A stretch of DNA of 64,000 bases from Dipteris shenzhenensis (taxonomy: Eukaryota; Polypodiophyta; Polypodiopsida; Gleicheniales), in assembly GCA_047967505.1 (NCBI GenBank), contig CM106538.1. One strand, given 5' to 3'. Position numbers and translations under genes: made by a program. Below, in pieces: positions 33,401-47,200 of this stretch. Position 1 is the stretch's first letter. Each line of letters begins with the position of its first letter. The notes under the pieces were generated by a model. That model was given only the letters and a program-made list of their open reading frames with translations, did no database searches and was not told the DNA's origin.

Positions 33401-34477
33401 ACCATTAGTTATGATTTGGTGCTAGCTTTAAATTTTGGACGTCCTTATGTTGGTGTTGCATGAGGCCTCGATCGCTTAGAGTGTCCCATAAAAAGAGAGA
33501 AGGTACCAAGCATAAAGCAAGCGTAATTAATGACATAGACACACCTAGATCTAAATGACATACAATGCGATGGCAAAGAATAGAACTTCGGAATAGAGTT
33601 GGGGCACCCACTAAATCAAATTAAAGGTGAACGCAAAGCTACCACAAATCTTGGGGCCCAAGATAATGGTCTTTAACAAAATGTAGATCATGAGGGTGTT
33701 GAGTAGTACCATTCAAAATTGTGTGATGAGGTGAGGGTATCCAAGCTTAACATATTGGTTCATGTTATGTCGAAGTATTGAGGGAAAGTGACTCCATAGC
33801 ATTAGTAAGGAGGAATCCAATGAGTGAGCATAAGTGTGGATGGTAGGGAATTCTTGCAAAAGCTTGATAGTGCTTTGTTAACATGTCTTCCATTCTACAT
33901 AATGGGTGACCACAAGAACAAAGAACAACGGCTTGAAGAACCAAATGGTACTAGGTGCCCAATGTGGTAAGAGGGTGTAGGGAGCTAGGACATGTGTAGG
34001 CATGGGATGTGGGTGTGATGTTAAGTTGGAAAGGGCAATCAGGAGGCGTTGTTTTGGAATTCTTTTTAGTATGTAGCATCTCAATCATTCTTGAAGAGAG
34101 CAATTTGAGCAGTAATGAGCGTGTTGATCGTTAGAGAAAAAAGTGGTTGGATGAGAGTGATGGTTGTACATAATGGGAGGGGGGATCTGAAAGAGACAAA
34201 GCAAAGTAGAATTTTCAATGACACCAGGAAATGTCCCAAAACTTAACATATGTTTCAATGAGCTCGATCCTACATTATGTGCCCTCGCACTTAGATGAAT
34301 TGAGAGAAGATTGGAACAAGTTCCTTCAATGGATGCATTAGGAAATGCATAATCTATTTCAAGGTGTCCCTAGCCTCGTCATACATAGGTCATGCTACTC
34401 GTATTACTCTATAGCTTAGTGGTAGAGCTCAAGTGTGTGAAAGGAAATATTATGGGTTCTCAAATACCCTCTTGAAT
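33401..34477. other. Unassigned sequence upstream of the ABCA gene
   Basis: No recognisable gene or repeat by eye. Confidence 0.3.
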
Positions 34478-34839
34478 TTCAAATATAATGTAGACATAAG
34501 CTTAAAAATGTTTGTTTTGGCCCATGGAGGCTATTTAACCTATGTTTGTCCATGGTTTAATATATTTTTTGCATAGGTTAATTTTTAATATGTTCAATAA
34601 AAAGTCTTGGAAATAGACATAGGCATCTTCATAAGGACTGCAATGTGCTCAAATGCAATTCAAATATAATGTAGACATAAACTTAAAAATGTTTGTTTTG
34701 GCCCATGGAGGCTATTTAACCTATGTTTGTCCATGGTTTAATATATTTTTTCCATAGGTTAATTTTTAATATGTTCAATAAAAAGTCTTGGAAATAGATA
34801 TAGGCATCTTCGTAAGGACGGCGATGAAAATGCATCGTC
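34478..34839 (+). repeat. 181-bp tandem duplication
   Basis: Two head-to-tail copies starting TTCAAATATAATGTAGACATAA at 34478 and 34659. They differ at only a handful of positions. The second ends about 340 bp before the first ATG of the ABCA gene, so it lies in or next to the promoter. Confidence 0.85.
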
Positions 34840-35175
34840 CCAAGCTAAGCCACGTAGCGCTTCGTTGCTCTATGCTACGCAACGTGAAGGTGGTGGGGAA
34901 TGGTGATTGTTATCGCTCAGCGTGACTGTAGCCAGCCTGTAGGGATGAGAAAGGAGTGGTTGTTGACTTGTGAGGCTTCGAGGACGAGAAAGTCGAGACT
35001 TCCAAGATATGCACGTCGGGAGGTGCTTTGCTTACGCTGCAAGATCCGCCAGCTTCAGGATGACGTGGGTGATGTCGCTGTGTGCACTTTTTGCAGCGCT
35101 CTTAGCTTACTTGTCCGTCGTTGTGCTCCCCTCGCCTTCTTTTCACTCTCGTCATTGCTCCCCAATCTCCTTTCC

Positions 35176-35298
35176 ATGGAGATGGTCCGCGCTTCTTCCT
35201 CTATCACTAGCCCTCGCCAGAGCCCGCGCCCTTCCCAACAGGTCACTAGCTTCGGAACTCAGGCCAATGCTCTGCTCCGGAAAAACCTCACATTCCAG
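35176..35298 (+). CDS. ABCA exon 1
   Basis: 41 codons from ATG 35176 (a second ATG at 35182 is equally possible), ending TTCCAG|GTTTTT. The open frame extends further upstream, but no family similarity is seen there, so it is treated as 5' UTR. Confidence 0.85.
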
Positions 35299-38200
35299 GT
35301 TTTTGCGCCTTCTTTTGCAGCGCCTTTAGCTGGCAGGACAGAAGTGCCATGAAACGATCTTTTAATTTTAGATCTTTGGTCGATACAATAACAATTTCAA
35401 GGAACGAATCATGTAAAAACTGATTCGTCATCTGACAGAATTGCTAAGTAATTTGAATGCCATTAGAATGACTCCAGTTGTCTTTGCTGAATTTCCTGTA
35501 TGAGCAACGTAAATGAACCTCCTTACTAAGCATGATACTTTTTTATGTGTGATCCATTCGCAGCTGCCTTTAGCATCTTGCCCTCCATTGTGGCCAAATA
35601 AACTCTGCCACTCCCAACAATCTTCGTAATGATGAAGAGGGGTTCTCATCATGCCATGCATTCTGCCATACTTGTTGAGCAAACACTGCCTCCCGGGGGT
35701 GCTCCCAGATCCCGCAATGCAAGTTGTCCTTGGTAGTTTCCATGTGGAACTCATACTTGGTGCTAGCTTTGTAACAAAGTGGCTGGGAGTAAAGGATCCC
35801 AATCTCCAGGCAATTCAGGAAAAGTGTAGCCATGATGCCACAAATAATTTTATTGTTGCTCTCAGCTAGGCTAGTGCCACGAGGATAATATGGAATGGAC
35901 ACTTTTTGGATAATATGGAGTGGACAGTTTTAGGATAATTTGAGTTGTGTGCCGAGTGTGCTAATGATTTCATTTAAGAAATGGGATGCTTGATCAGTCA
36001 TCTATTCCACTGGGCACTCAACCTAGAGATTATCTGATAATATGGGAACGTGGCCACTACTTGGGTAGTGCATGTTGATATTGCCGTGGCCTCTACCCAC
36101 TTGCTACCATAGTTTTTGGGGACCAATATATACGTCAGCCCCCGTCTTGTGACACAAGTGATTGGCTCCACAAAATCCAAACCTGAGTGATAGTATGATG
36201 GTATGGGGCTAAATGGTTTGAGGGGTAGACACTCATGTTTGGGGCCTTGCTCCTTGACAAGAGTCACTTTTGCACACATGTACATGATTGTCCTAGAACG
36301 TGGTCCACCAAAATCTAGCTCGCATGATCTTCTCGGCAGTGGCTTTTGGAGACATGTGACCTCCAGTGCTTCACTCATACCAGCATGAGCCTCGTCCAGG
36401 ATCGACTGAATTTTCTGCTGGAGCACGCACTGTCTCAAGATGTGATCCTTTCCTAGCTTGTATAACTGCCTTGCAATCGATTTGAAAGGGGCAGCTTGAA
36501 CGATGCATTTCCTCTTCTTGGTGGAGTCAGTCCTTGGAGAAACTCTCCAGTGGACAAAAGATGAAGTATGTTGGCATGACATGGTGGGAAGTACTCCACA
36601 GCAAACAAACATTTATCTAGTGTCGAGGTTACCCAAAAAAGGATAATCATCTTCAACACGAGTAGCTACATCCCTAAAGATATCCTTGATAGGTCTAAGT
36701 CAAATTCTTGCAAACAAAGGATCCACCTTCTTATTCTTCCCAATGAGACTGGATTTATTCAACAATGCATAAGAGCTTGATAACTAGTTGATGATAATTA
36801 TCATTATTCTTGGCTTCAGCAATCAAGAAAACATCTTCAGGTTTTTTTTGGTATCCCGCAGAAGCGAAATGTGAAGACAAACGCTTGCCTCATCTATGTC
36901 CCGATTCTTCTATGCATCCTCCTCCTTGTGATTCAAGTGGCTATCAATGCAGTCTTTTCCGGCTCAAACTATCAATGTGGTTGTCAGTGTGTGCACTCAA
37001 ATGGCACCTCAGGTTGCCAGAAGCAATGTGGAATACAATATTCTACCCAAATTCAAGCAGACAGCTGTGCTATTCCATCGCCTCCAGAATGGCCTGCATT
37101 TTTGCAAATACCTGCATCTCAGTACCGTGCAGTTGACCAATTTGAGTCAGAGTTTCCAGGATTGCCGGTTTCTTCTTGCCGGGGAAATGATTCTTGCCCT
37201 GTAACATTTCTTTATACAGGACAGAACAAGTCATTTGCTCAAGGTATGCACGATTATAATGTTTCTGCTGTGTCAATTTACTGTTACTGTACTTTATATT
37301 TTGATATGTAGTGGGAAAAACTTGACAGAAGATTTGAAGCTACTCAATCTCATTTCTTAATGTGTAATGACAGCCATGGCATCACTTCTCTTGCATGGGT
37401 CAGTTCCTAGCTTGTCAGATCCTCTGGAGATTCTGTCAGATATTACTCCCGTGAGTATATTTGCATATTTGGAACAAAAAAAGATTTTGGAATCATCTCT
37501 ACACCGAAGATGCATTAGAAATTCCTGCATGCTGCTGTGTGGGTGCAACAAAACATTGGTCTATTATCGGCATTGGAGTTGGCTGTACACTGAGGATATG
37601 CTAGAAAGTCGTCCAGTTTGAATACTAGTTATGCTGTGTGGGTGCAACAAAACTTGTAATGATTAATGACTTGTAAAATCATAACCATTAAACTTCAGGG
37701 AACAACAACATGGCCCTATTCCTCCAATTATATCGAACCTGCATTACTTTCCATTCAAGATTTATTTGTGCTCCCATCAAATTGTTCAGTACTGCCTTCT
37801 GGTGGCGTCCCAGTATCATTTCCACTGGGAACAGAATTGTTATCTACTGGTAAATTATCCTTTGCAGTCGATATTTAATTTTACAATGAGACTGAAAAGA
37901 TACATGAAGAGCAGGAAAGTATCTCATTTCCATATAGATTTTGCAAATTGGATCCTTTACGAACAATTCCTTTTCAGCTTACGCATGGCTAATTGATTCA
38001 GTCATTCATTGCCTCGAAACAAGAATCTTGTGGAGAGACAGCTACAACACCATAAATACTGAGCTCTATCAAGGGTTTCGCAAGGGCAATCCAAGCAATG
38101 AGATCAATGAAATTTCTGTAGGTGAGTTTCATATTTTGAGAGATGATAGATTAAAATGAGATCCAAGTTGCAGCCTGTTGGTATTGCGATAATTCTTTCT

Positions 38201-41200
38201 ATCTTAAATGGTGCGTTGCCCTACCAGCTAGATTTAGATATAGATGCTCGTTTGGGAGAGACTAAAATGCAATCGTTTAGACTTCACAAGCAGTTGTAGC
38301 TTGAATGAAGAGATTTGGACTACTTTTTGATTAGCCTTCTCCTTTAGTGCTAGCCTTCATCATGGCTGAGTTTGCCCTTCACCTCCGGAGTGCCGACAGA
38401 AACTCAGTACGAAGACTTTGTATAAATGGATGCTCAAGTATGTGTGGGTGTGTGGATTTGTATGTGTGAGAGCATACTTTTATACTATGGTCTACACCCA
38501 CTGTTGGGCGCTGATGACGTCAGTGGGGATGTCATACTAGCTAGTCCCTGCTATGCATGATGGAGTTTATGGTTCTCAATCTTATGAGTGACTCTTGTGA
38601 GATTGAAACTGCACTATGTTGTGTTTTTAGAGGATGAGTTTGGGAATGTTCGTGGATTCATCTAGGTAGATGATAGATTAAAATTGCTGCTTTGAGTCAC
38701 TACAAATTTAAATTGAACTTATTATATTGAATTGAAATTTCAGCATATGATTTTGGATCGACAATGGCAAAGAAATTTGATGTGACCATTGGATACAATG
38801 CCACATATAAGAATGACACGGGAAATGGACCTCCTGGATTAGTTCGAGTTTCTCGCTCAATGAATCTGGTATGTTTCTCTTTTATGAATTTTGATGATCA
38901 GTTTTTGTTTCTTCAATGATTATATTCATCTATTAAATTAACAAATCCTTGATCTAACAACTATAGGTCTGACGTAAACCACTTACAATCTGTTGGGATC
39001 CAGGTTTTGTTCTAGAGGTATCAAATGGTTTGAATCAACATGTCTGTTTCGTATTAAGCATTCAGAAAGTTGCAAGAAAGATGGGAATCTAATTAAAACA
39101 TGGGAATACTGATGTTACAAAATAGAGACATGTGTTAATAAGTCCATGTTACTTGTATACAAAAAATCAAGCTGTTTAGCTAAAAGCTAGTCACGAGGAC
39201 GATACTATGTAATAATTCATCCTCTCAATCTATAGAATTTAACTCATGAATGAAACTATATTCATGGCTGAAAATAAGTAGGCTGGAAAGAAATAGAATA
39301 AAAAGCCTAGGCTTTTCAAGAAGTACACTAACGTAACATAGTAGACTAACATAGATTTTGTATTACCATTCTTGTTACCTCATTTGATACTAAACCTATT
39401 ACAAAGACAAGTCTCTTGAGTTTTCTAATGATGTTAAGCAACGGAACCTGCTTGCCCAGAACCTGCATGTGGGAGTGATCATAAAGAGGCGCGCATGTGG
39501 CCACCTTGGCAATAGTTTTGATTCCAAGCCCTAGTGTAGGAATCCGCTTCGCAAGCTCTTCTTGAATCTGAGTAGGAGTTTTGAAGTCCGGTGGCTTGCA
39601 ACTTTTTAAGCAGAGGCACTTGCCTAAGATGAGAGGGTTGATCACACAGATGCTCTTCCATCTGGTTCAGATGCTAAATGATGTTCAGAGCTTCGAGTTT
39701 AGAAGGCTCCTAAAGATTGTTGCACACACTAACTACTTGACACACATAGCTATGCTTTCAAGTTTCATCCAGACACTTATCTATTAGTAACTTATGGGCT
39801 ATGTTTGCCCCTTAATACAATGGACTTCCAGTGTCACATGCAATGGTTTATGATCATGTGAATTGCAGCAAGATCTTCTTTAAACCTCTAGCGAGTCGTA
39901 ATTCAATGTGCACCACAGAGAGGGGAGAGGGGCGTATTGTTGGAAATAGAGGATAGAATCACTCACTCCTCACACTCCCGATCGCAGCTCAAACAACACT
40001 CAAAGAGGAGGGGAGAGAAAGATAGCAAAACTCAGATATGTATTCATCCACAGATGTGGGCGAACAAAAGCTCAAAGATGAGCATACAACCAGCCACGAG
40101 ATGCTGGACCAACTCCTGCGTCTACTCCTCTCCCTGTGCGCTTGCTGGTGCAAGGCAAGTCTGTGCAGGTGATGATAAATGAGGGAGGAGTGGAGCCCTT
40201 TTTATAGGAGGGCCTGCTGCCCTTAACATGGCTGACCAGGCCAGTCGGCTGCAGCCAATTGCACCAACCTCTGAAGGGGCCTAAATGGCCGCCCCTTGGT
40301 CGGTTTCTGGGTCAGCCTCCTGGCCTATATAAGGCCCCATATGTTGGGCTTTTGTGCTGCTGCTGGCTGGTACTGGTACTGCTGCATATGCCCCCCACAT
40401 GGTGCTGGGGCAATCCTCCACGCAGGCTGCTGACGCAATTCTCCACTCAGCCAGGTACCCTCAGTCCTTTTCCCCCCTATAGTCTCCTGCCCCCTTGTCC
40501 CTCCAATCGGGGGCTCACAGGTGGGGCAGTGGCATTTCTAACACGTAGAGACAGATCAAAGGAGCCATACAACCAGTTGTGTCCCTGTACCCATTGAGGG
40601 CCCCCTCCTACAGCATGTAGGAGAATTTCTTTTAACATACAGAACTGAAAATACGATGTCGAAAACACTCTTCTAAAAAGAAAAAGGTTGCAACTCTGAG
40701 GAGAGACCTGGGAATGCCAAACAAAGACCAAAAACCTGAGAAACAGCTTTAGCCAATGATCGAGCCTCAATGCTTTCCACACTGTCAATGTAGACCACTC
40801 TGCGAGGCTGAGAATGAAGATTGTGCTGCCCACAGGCATGCAGGTTCTATGTGAGTCAGAGACTGAGCATGAGAGCTGAGAATGAGAATTGTTGGCTGTG
40901 TGACCCTCGGAGGTCTTTTAATGCTTTGTGGTAAAGACTATGGTTGTGAAGGGTGTGACAACAAACCTCGTGGGTTGATTGGACCATGCAACTGGAATAG
41001 CATCCATTGGCTGGGCAATTCAAGGCATCCTTGATTGGGAAGGCGGTTTCTTGCATGAAGGTGACGGTTCTGGTGGCTCCTACAGAGACGAAGGCTTTAG
41101 TTTCTTCTTTAAACTGCGCTGATCATAGTAGTATAGGTGAGGGTGTTTTTATTGAGTTGTATGTGTCACCTTTGAGATGTAGACATCGATTCTTCTGTCA

Positions 41201-44200
41201 GCAGCTCTGTAGGATCTTTTGGGCTGGCTGGTAGATGCTGGGTTGTTAGAACTAGTCTTTGTAATGAGCAAAAAGCCCGGTCGGGATGAGCTCCTTCTTT
41301 TGAATATGGTAGTGCAGGTTTGTCTTCATTTCATCTTGATATTGTGTTGCTTCATTCAAGTACTGAGTGAGAGAGCCTTTTGAAAGCTTGTCATTTTATG
41401 TAAAGCAATCGATATTTTATGTGCTGGTAAAACTGGTAATTGCATTCGAGTTCCAACAATTAGTATCAGAGCAGTGCGTTGAGTGTCTGTGAGAGCTTGC
41501 TGGGTTCATCCAAGAGTTTTTTGACATTAAAGTTGCTTTGAGAGGGTCGGGGTGATTGACGGTAACACTATGATGGATTCTTGGAGTAAAGAGAAGATGG
41601 AGAGTTCTTTATTTAAGTTTGATGGTAGAAACTTCGCTGCATGGCAACTCGACTCGTCTGCATCTCATGCAGAAAACCCTATGGAGCATTCTGTTAGGAA
41701 CCGAAAAGAAGCCAAAGGAGAATGAGCCAGAGAAGATATCATTATGGAAGCAACGAAATGAAAAAGTAGTTGGAATTTTTGGAAAAGCTTTGGGCGAGGA
41801 TTAGTTTCATCATATCGACGTCACTAAGAATGCGGTAGAGAACTGGACCATTGTGGAAACACTCTTTGGACATAAGATGAAGCATTTAAAATTATTTCTA
41901 AAACATGAGGTTTTCAGTTTCAAGATGGGCAATTCCGAGACCCTTGGTAGGTGCTTAAATAGGTTTCAGTATTTGCTAAAACAGTTGAATGTGCTAGGGT
42001 CTAACGTAGACTAGGAAGACACAAAGGCAATACTCCCCTTGGCGATTTCCCATGAATATCCCGCATTGGTTCAAATACTTAGTGTGGGTTCTGATGAACT
42101 CGAGTTCATTGATTTGGTTTCATCTATGTTATTGAGCGAGGAAAGATGTATGAGCACAAGCTTCCACGTTGGAGAGCCAACTTATGCAGCGAACAGAATA
42201 GAGAAGAAGGGTACTGGAAAGAAAGTCAGCAACAAGGGTAAGGAGATTCTGAGATGTTCTTATTGTGGTAAAGAGGGACAGGGCGACATATGTTGTTATA
42301 AAAAGGCATTCGATATGCAACATAAGGAGAGGGCATATCTAGTTGAAGACGCTCCACCTGCAGAGGAGATTGCGGGTGTTGCAGATGACGGTCCTGCGGC
42401 GTGCCTGTCTGGGTGGTAGCCTTTTTTGGTCTCTTTCAGTGGTTTTTAGCTTAGCATACTATGTGGACGTCTTCTACTAGATGATTGTACTGCGTTCCCT
42501 CCTCAGTTCATGGGAGGATTTTGTCTGTGTGACCCTTAGAGGTCTTTTAATGCTTCATGGTAAAGACTATGATTGTGAAGGGGGTGACAAACCTCGTGAG
42601 GTGATTGGACCATGAAACTCGAATAACATCCATTGGCTGGGCAATTCAAGGCGTCCAAGTGTCAGTTGATTGGCAAGGCAATTTCATGCACAAAGGCGAC
42701 GGCTCTGGTGGCTCTTACATAGACGGAGGCTTGTGACCCTTCAATTTCTTTTTCGACTGTGCAGGTCCTGGTAGTATAGGTGAGAGTGTTTTTATTGAGT
42801 TGTACGTGTCGCCTTCGAGATTTCTGTCAGCAACTCCATAGGATCTTTTGGGCTGGCTGGCAGATGCTAGGTAGTTAGAACTGATCTTTGTAATGAGTTG
42901 AAAGCCCAGTCGGGATGAGCTCCTTCTTTTTGAATATCATAGTGTGGGTTTGCTTTCATTTCATCTTGATATTGTGTCGCTTCATTCCAGTACTGACTGA
43001 GAGAGCCTTTTGAAATCTTGTCATGTTATGTAAAGCAATTGATATTTTATGTTTGTGGTAATTACTACCCGGTGGTGGTGGCTCTCATCAACTACGTCCG
43101 TGGTGGCTAACACTACAAGATGTGCTGGTAAAACGTGGTAATTGCATTCGAGTTCCAACAAGAATGAGAAAGACTGAGGAAAGGCTACTGAAACAGGCCC
43201 AGATATGCCTCCACTTGCTGCTGTCCAAGGTACACCACTGCTATGTGACCAGATCGGCCAGTGTTGGGCCTGACGAGGCCCTATAAAAAGGGCCTACGCT
43301 TTCTGTTTCCAACATTCAGCCCTGGCCTTATCCTCCTACATTTTCAGCCTGCTGCCACGCACAGTTCCAGCCTTGCTCCATGCATTGAATAAGCTCCAAA
43401 CCCTCACCAATTAGGGGCAGACATCCAAGGGCTTACTTGGTAAGCCCAATTGGGCCGACCTAGACGACCAGGTTGGCCTATAAAAGGCTGCCTAGTCTGG
43501 CCCATTTTGGCAGCCCTAAGGCTGGCCATTGGGCCTACCTAACCTAGGCTTGACACAGCTAATCCTACGCAGTTCTCCAATGGGTACTAGTTAACTTAGG
43601 CTGGGAATGGACCTACATAGCTTGTGCCTGACTCGTCCCTAGACTATGGCTCATAATATGCACCCTAGTGCAGGGGTGCATGTGACATCTGGCATCGTGT
43701 ATCTATCTTTCCATCAGTTCTCGTGTGGCCACTCCAATCAAAGTTACATTGCCATTGCAAATAATCCTGTTTTTCATCCTCGCATTAAGCACATTGAAAA
43801 TCAAGATCATTATATCAGGGGTTGTATTGAGATGGTTTCATCGACCTTATCTATTTCCATCCAAGGACGATGTGGCGGATATCTTCAGCAAGAGCCTCTC
43901 CACAGAAGTCTTTGTACATCATTGAGAAGGCTTGGGGATGAGGGGCACACAACCTATGTCAAGGGGGGTTATAAAATGACATTGTTATATTTTTGTACCC
44001 CCATAGGTTGCTATAACCTTATGGATGAATTTGTGCAATCATGGTACTTTAGATACCTTAGGTACTGTTGAGACATGTCCAAATTCCTTTAGCCATACCA
44101 TTGAGGCAGGATTTGTAGGAATATTACAATGGTATGGTTATGTAGGCTAGAATTAGCTTAATTAAATTAGTCTATGTTGTTTTTCGTATATAACCCAATT

Positions 44201-47200
44201 GTGATAGTAGGGGGCCAATAGAAGTAGCTGTTCAAGCTGATAATAATCTTCAAAACCAAAAATTTTCCACACATTGGTGGCATCATCTTTGCTCTACTCC
44301 TCTGGCTGCTGTTGGACACTCAATGGTGAAACTGAGTTGGGGATTTCCTTCTCAGTGGCGTGCTCGGAACCAAAGTCAAGCAGTTCTACAAGCTTTGCTC
44401 ATGCAATATGGACTGTTGGATCTTTATAGCCATATTCTCATGGTCTTATCATTAAGGAGACTACCGAGTTGGTTGATTAGAGCTCGCATCCTCAACACAA
44501 AGTCTTAGATGGACTCATTCTTCTTTAGAATGTGGTCCATGGTTCCATGATCACGCCGGAATCCAGCCTGTCCTGCTGCTCTGAGTCCTTGACACTCTGC
44601 AAGTCTGCTAACCTCGGAGTCAAGTACTGATGCATAAATCTTGGACAGGACATGTCCAATCATAATGGTCCTGTAGTTCTCTAGGCTCATGGGATTTCCT
44701 GCCTTGTGGATCGGTGAGATACTGTTAATGGTCCAAGTGTGTGGAAATCCCAAACAAACCGCTTCATTAAAAAGCTTTGCTAAGATCGGGGCTAGGAGGT
44801 TAATCCCATATGCAATGAACTCAGTACATAGTCCCTCATGATCCTTCGCTCGGCCTTTATGAAGTTTCATTATAGCATCCTTTACCCCTCCTCTAGTGAA
44901 GAGGGTGCAGGATGTGGGACGAGGCATGTGTGAGAGGCTAGGGACCTGGCTGATTTGGGATGTCATAAAGTGTGCGTGCATAATCAAACCAGATCTGGGT
45001 GTCAGTGAGTGGCGGAGGAGACCGTCCTTCTAGAAATCTCTGCCAGAAGTCCTTAGAGTTACTAAACAAAATGTTCAGTAGCTCCTCCTCGTTTCGACGA
45101 ACGAAGTCTAGTTTCTTCCTTCGTACCAGTCTACGGTATTCACGTAGCATATCTGGTGCGCTCGGAAGACTGTTTTTGGTTTCGAATCTGAGTTGACGGC
45201 GTAAGGCCTTGCACTCATCATCGTACCAACTATTACAGGGTACGGTTCCAGGGGATGGTGGGCAGGTGGAGCGGGTGGTGTGGGGAAAGGCGCGAATGGC
45301 AGCCTCGTGTAGTGAGCGGGTGACAAGGGCAGCACGATCCTCTAAAAGGGGTATGAAGTCAATATAAGTGGGCTTAATCGTCATTGTCATGGAAGAGCGC
45401 CTACCCCTTGTAGTTGCTGGGTAGAACATGGTTGAAAAGTACTGAATTCACGACTAGGGTACCGAGATGATGACTATTGGGATAGAAGATATTGAGATTC
45501 AGATACCTACCAATCCAAGCAAGATTCACAAAGCTTACAGGTTCCGAGAGTTGAAAGTTAATGACCAATTCCCATAGGACATGGAGACACACCTGATGGA
45601 ACTCAATAGTTTCCCAATAAGAGAGATTGATCTATTCCAAGCTGCAACAACAAATGTCAAGCAGGTCCATCGAGCCGAATAGATTGCTAAATAGAAGACC
45701 CTCTTTGGAACACTTCATGGAGAATTGAGAAGGTGAACAGGAACCGAGACAATTGCCCTTGAGCTTGTTCAAGAATTGAACTTGGGAATTGAGGAGGTGG
45801 CAAGTGCCTTGTACGGTCAAAATAAGCCAAGCAGTGGGCCCTCCCAATTGTAAAGTATACAAGATCTTTTCTTTGAGTCTAACAATGTGTTAGTATTGGA
45901 TCCCCTTGATAGAAGGTGCAAAGCTAGTACACCAACGATGCTTCTGCATGAACCCGAACTATGCAAAATAGGTAAAGGCTGAGCTGGATTAGCTCATCAA
46001 GGCAGGGTGGGGGCATGGTAACATTTATGCTTTAGATAGGAGTGACTAGTTGTTCCCTATGGTTGTGGTCCCAAAAATGAGCGGAAAATTCCAAGTGTGT
46101 GTAAATTATTGCAAGTTGAAATCCCAAACGATATGAGACCCATTTTACGATCCTATTCATTGATAGTAAGTAGGCAGGCATGCATTGTATACTTTTATGA
46201 ATGGCTACAATGGCTACAACTAGATTTCCATTGCCGAGGAAGACCAACAAAAAACAGTATTCGTCACCGTATGGGGTGCATGCATGTGCAAGGTCATGCC
46301 ATTCAGATTATTGAACACACCTTCCGCCTTCTAGTAGTTCATGATTGGGACCTTCAGGCAATTTACTTAGATGATTTTGTGTGTACACAAGTGAAATCAA
46401 TCTTTTATTGTTTAAAGAAAGTCTTTAAGAGATGATCTAGGCAATCAAGTGGATGCTTGAGCCGAGCAATCTCACCCAGCTCTGCTCATTCATAAGTCTT
46501 ATCAGCTTCTGCCACTTATTCATCAAGGACTTTGCTCAAGTAAGTAGCTGCACCATTATACGAGCTCACCAAGAAGGAAGTGAAGTTAGCGGGCTGAAGA
46601 CCGAGCTGCAGCATATAAAGAGTTAAAAAAATGAGCAACGACCTCACCCATGTTGCAATAGCTGAGATGCGTCGTCATTTTTCATGTACATGTGGTCGCG
46701 TCAGGATACGCCATCGGAGTCACCCTTGCACAACCAAAAGGACGCTTAAATTACCGTGTATATCATACAAGTAGGATGGTGACGCTTTATTGAATTCAAC
46801 CACGGCACTATCGATTGTGAAGCCCTTGTATGGTTTTTAGTGTTTAAAAATTCAGGCATTATCTATATGAAAATCCTTTTATCTTTTGTATTGATCATCA
46901 CTCATTATTGTATCTAATTAACAAAACATTATAGTGCGTTGGATGTTATTGCTGCTGGAATTTAACTTAGAAAGTCACATGTAGGATTGGATTGTTTATC
47001 CTAACTTCTGGTGTCTCAAGAAGAGAAAGGAGTTTGATGGAGCTACCACATGCACACTTGTATGCAGTTGAATCTCAGAGCTAGAATATGACGAGTTGCT
47101 CTAGTATCTATCTGCCACAACATTTCCTGAGAAGCTGCCTTGAGAATGATGAAACTGAATATCGGGCCGTGTATTGCACAAGTATATGAGGCATCCAACA

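Larger units (their letters stand above)
40890..43160 (+). mobile_element. Small gag-only LTR element (TR-GAG-like), 2.27 kb
   Basis: 5' LTR 40890-41458 (TGTTGGCTGTGTG...GTTCCAACA) and 3' LTR 42522-43160 (TGTCTGTGTG...GTTCCAACA). A perfect duplication AGAAT lies at 40885-40889 and 43161-43165. A degenerate primer-binding site, AGTATCAGAGCAG, follows the left LTR. The 1.06-kb interior carries only a copia-type gag. The right LTR holds an extra stretch of about 65 bp (about 43,050-43,120, CGGTGGTGGTGGCTC), and the LTRs differ at many sites, so it is an old insertion. Without pol it needed an autonomous partner. Confidence 0.88.

Noticed and set aside
34900-35175. Extension of the ABCA exon 1 frame upstream
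   Set aside because: The frame is open, but no part resembles the family and the ATG at 35176 gives the expected N-terminal length.
35651-35869. Plus-strand ORF in ABCA intron 1
   Set aside because: It lies opposite the gypsy integrase relic and has no similarity to the ABCA family; GT-AG joining of exons 1 and 2 skips it in frame.
39346-39645. 99-codon minus-strand ORF in ABCA intron 6
   Set aside because: No recognised domain, no supporting context.
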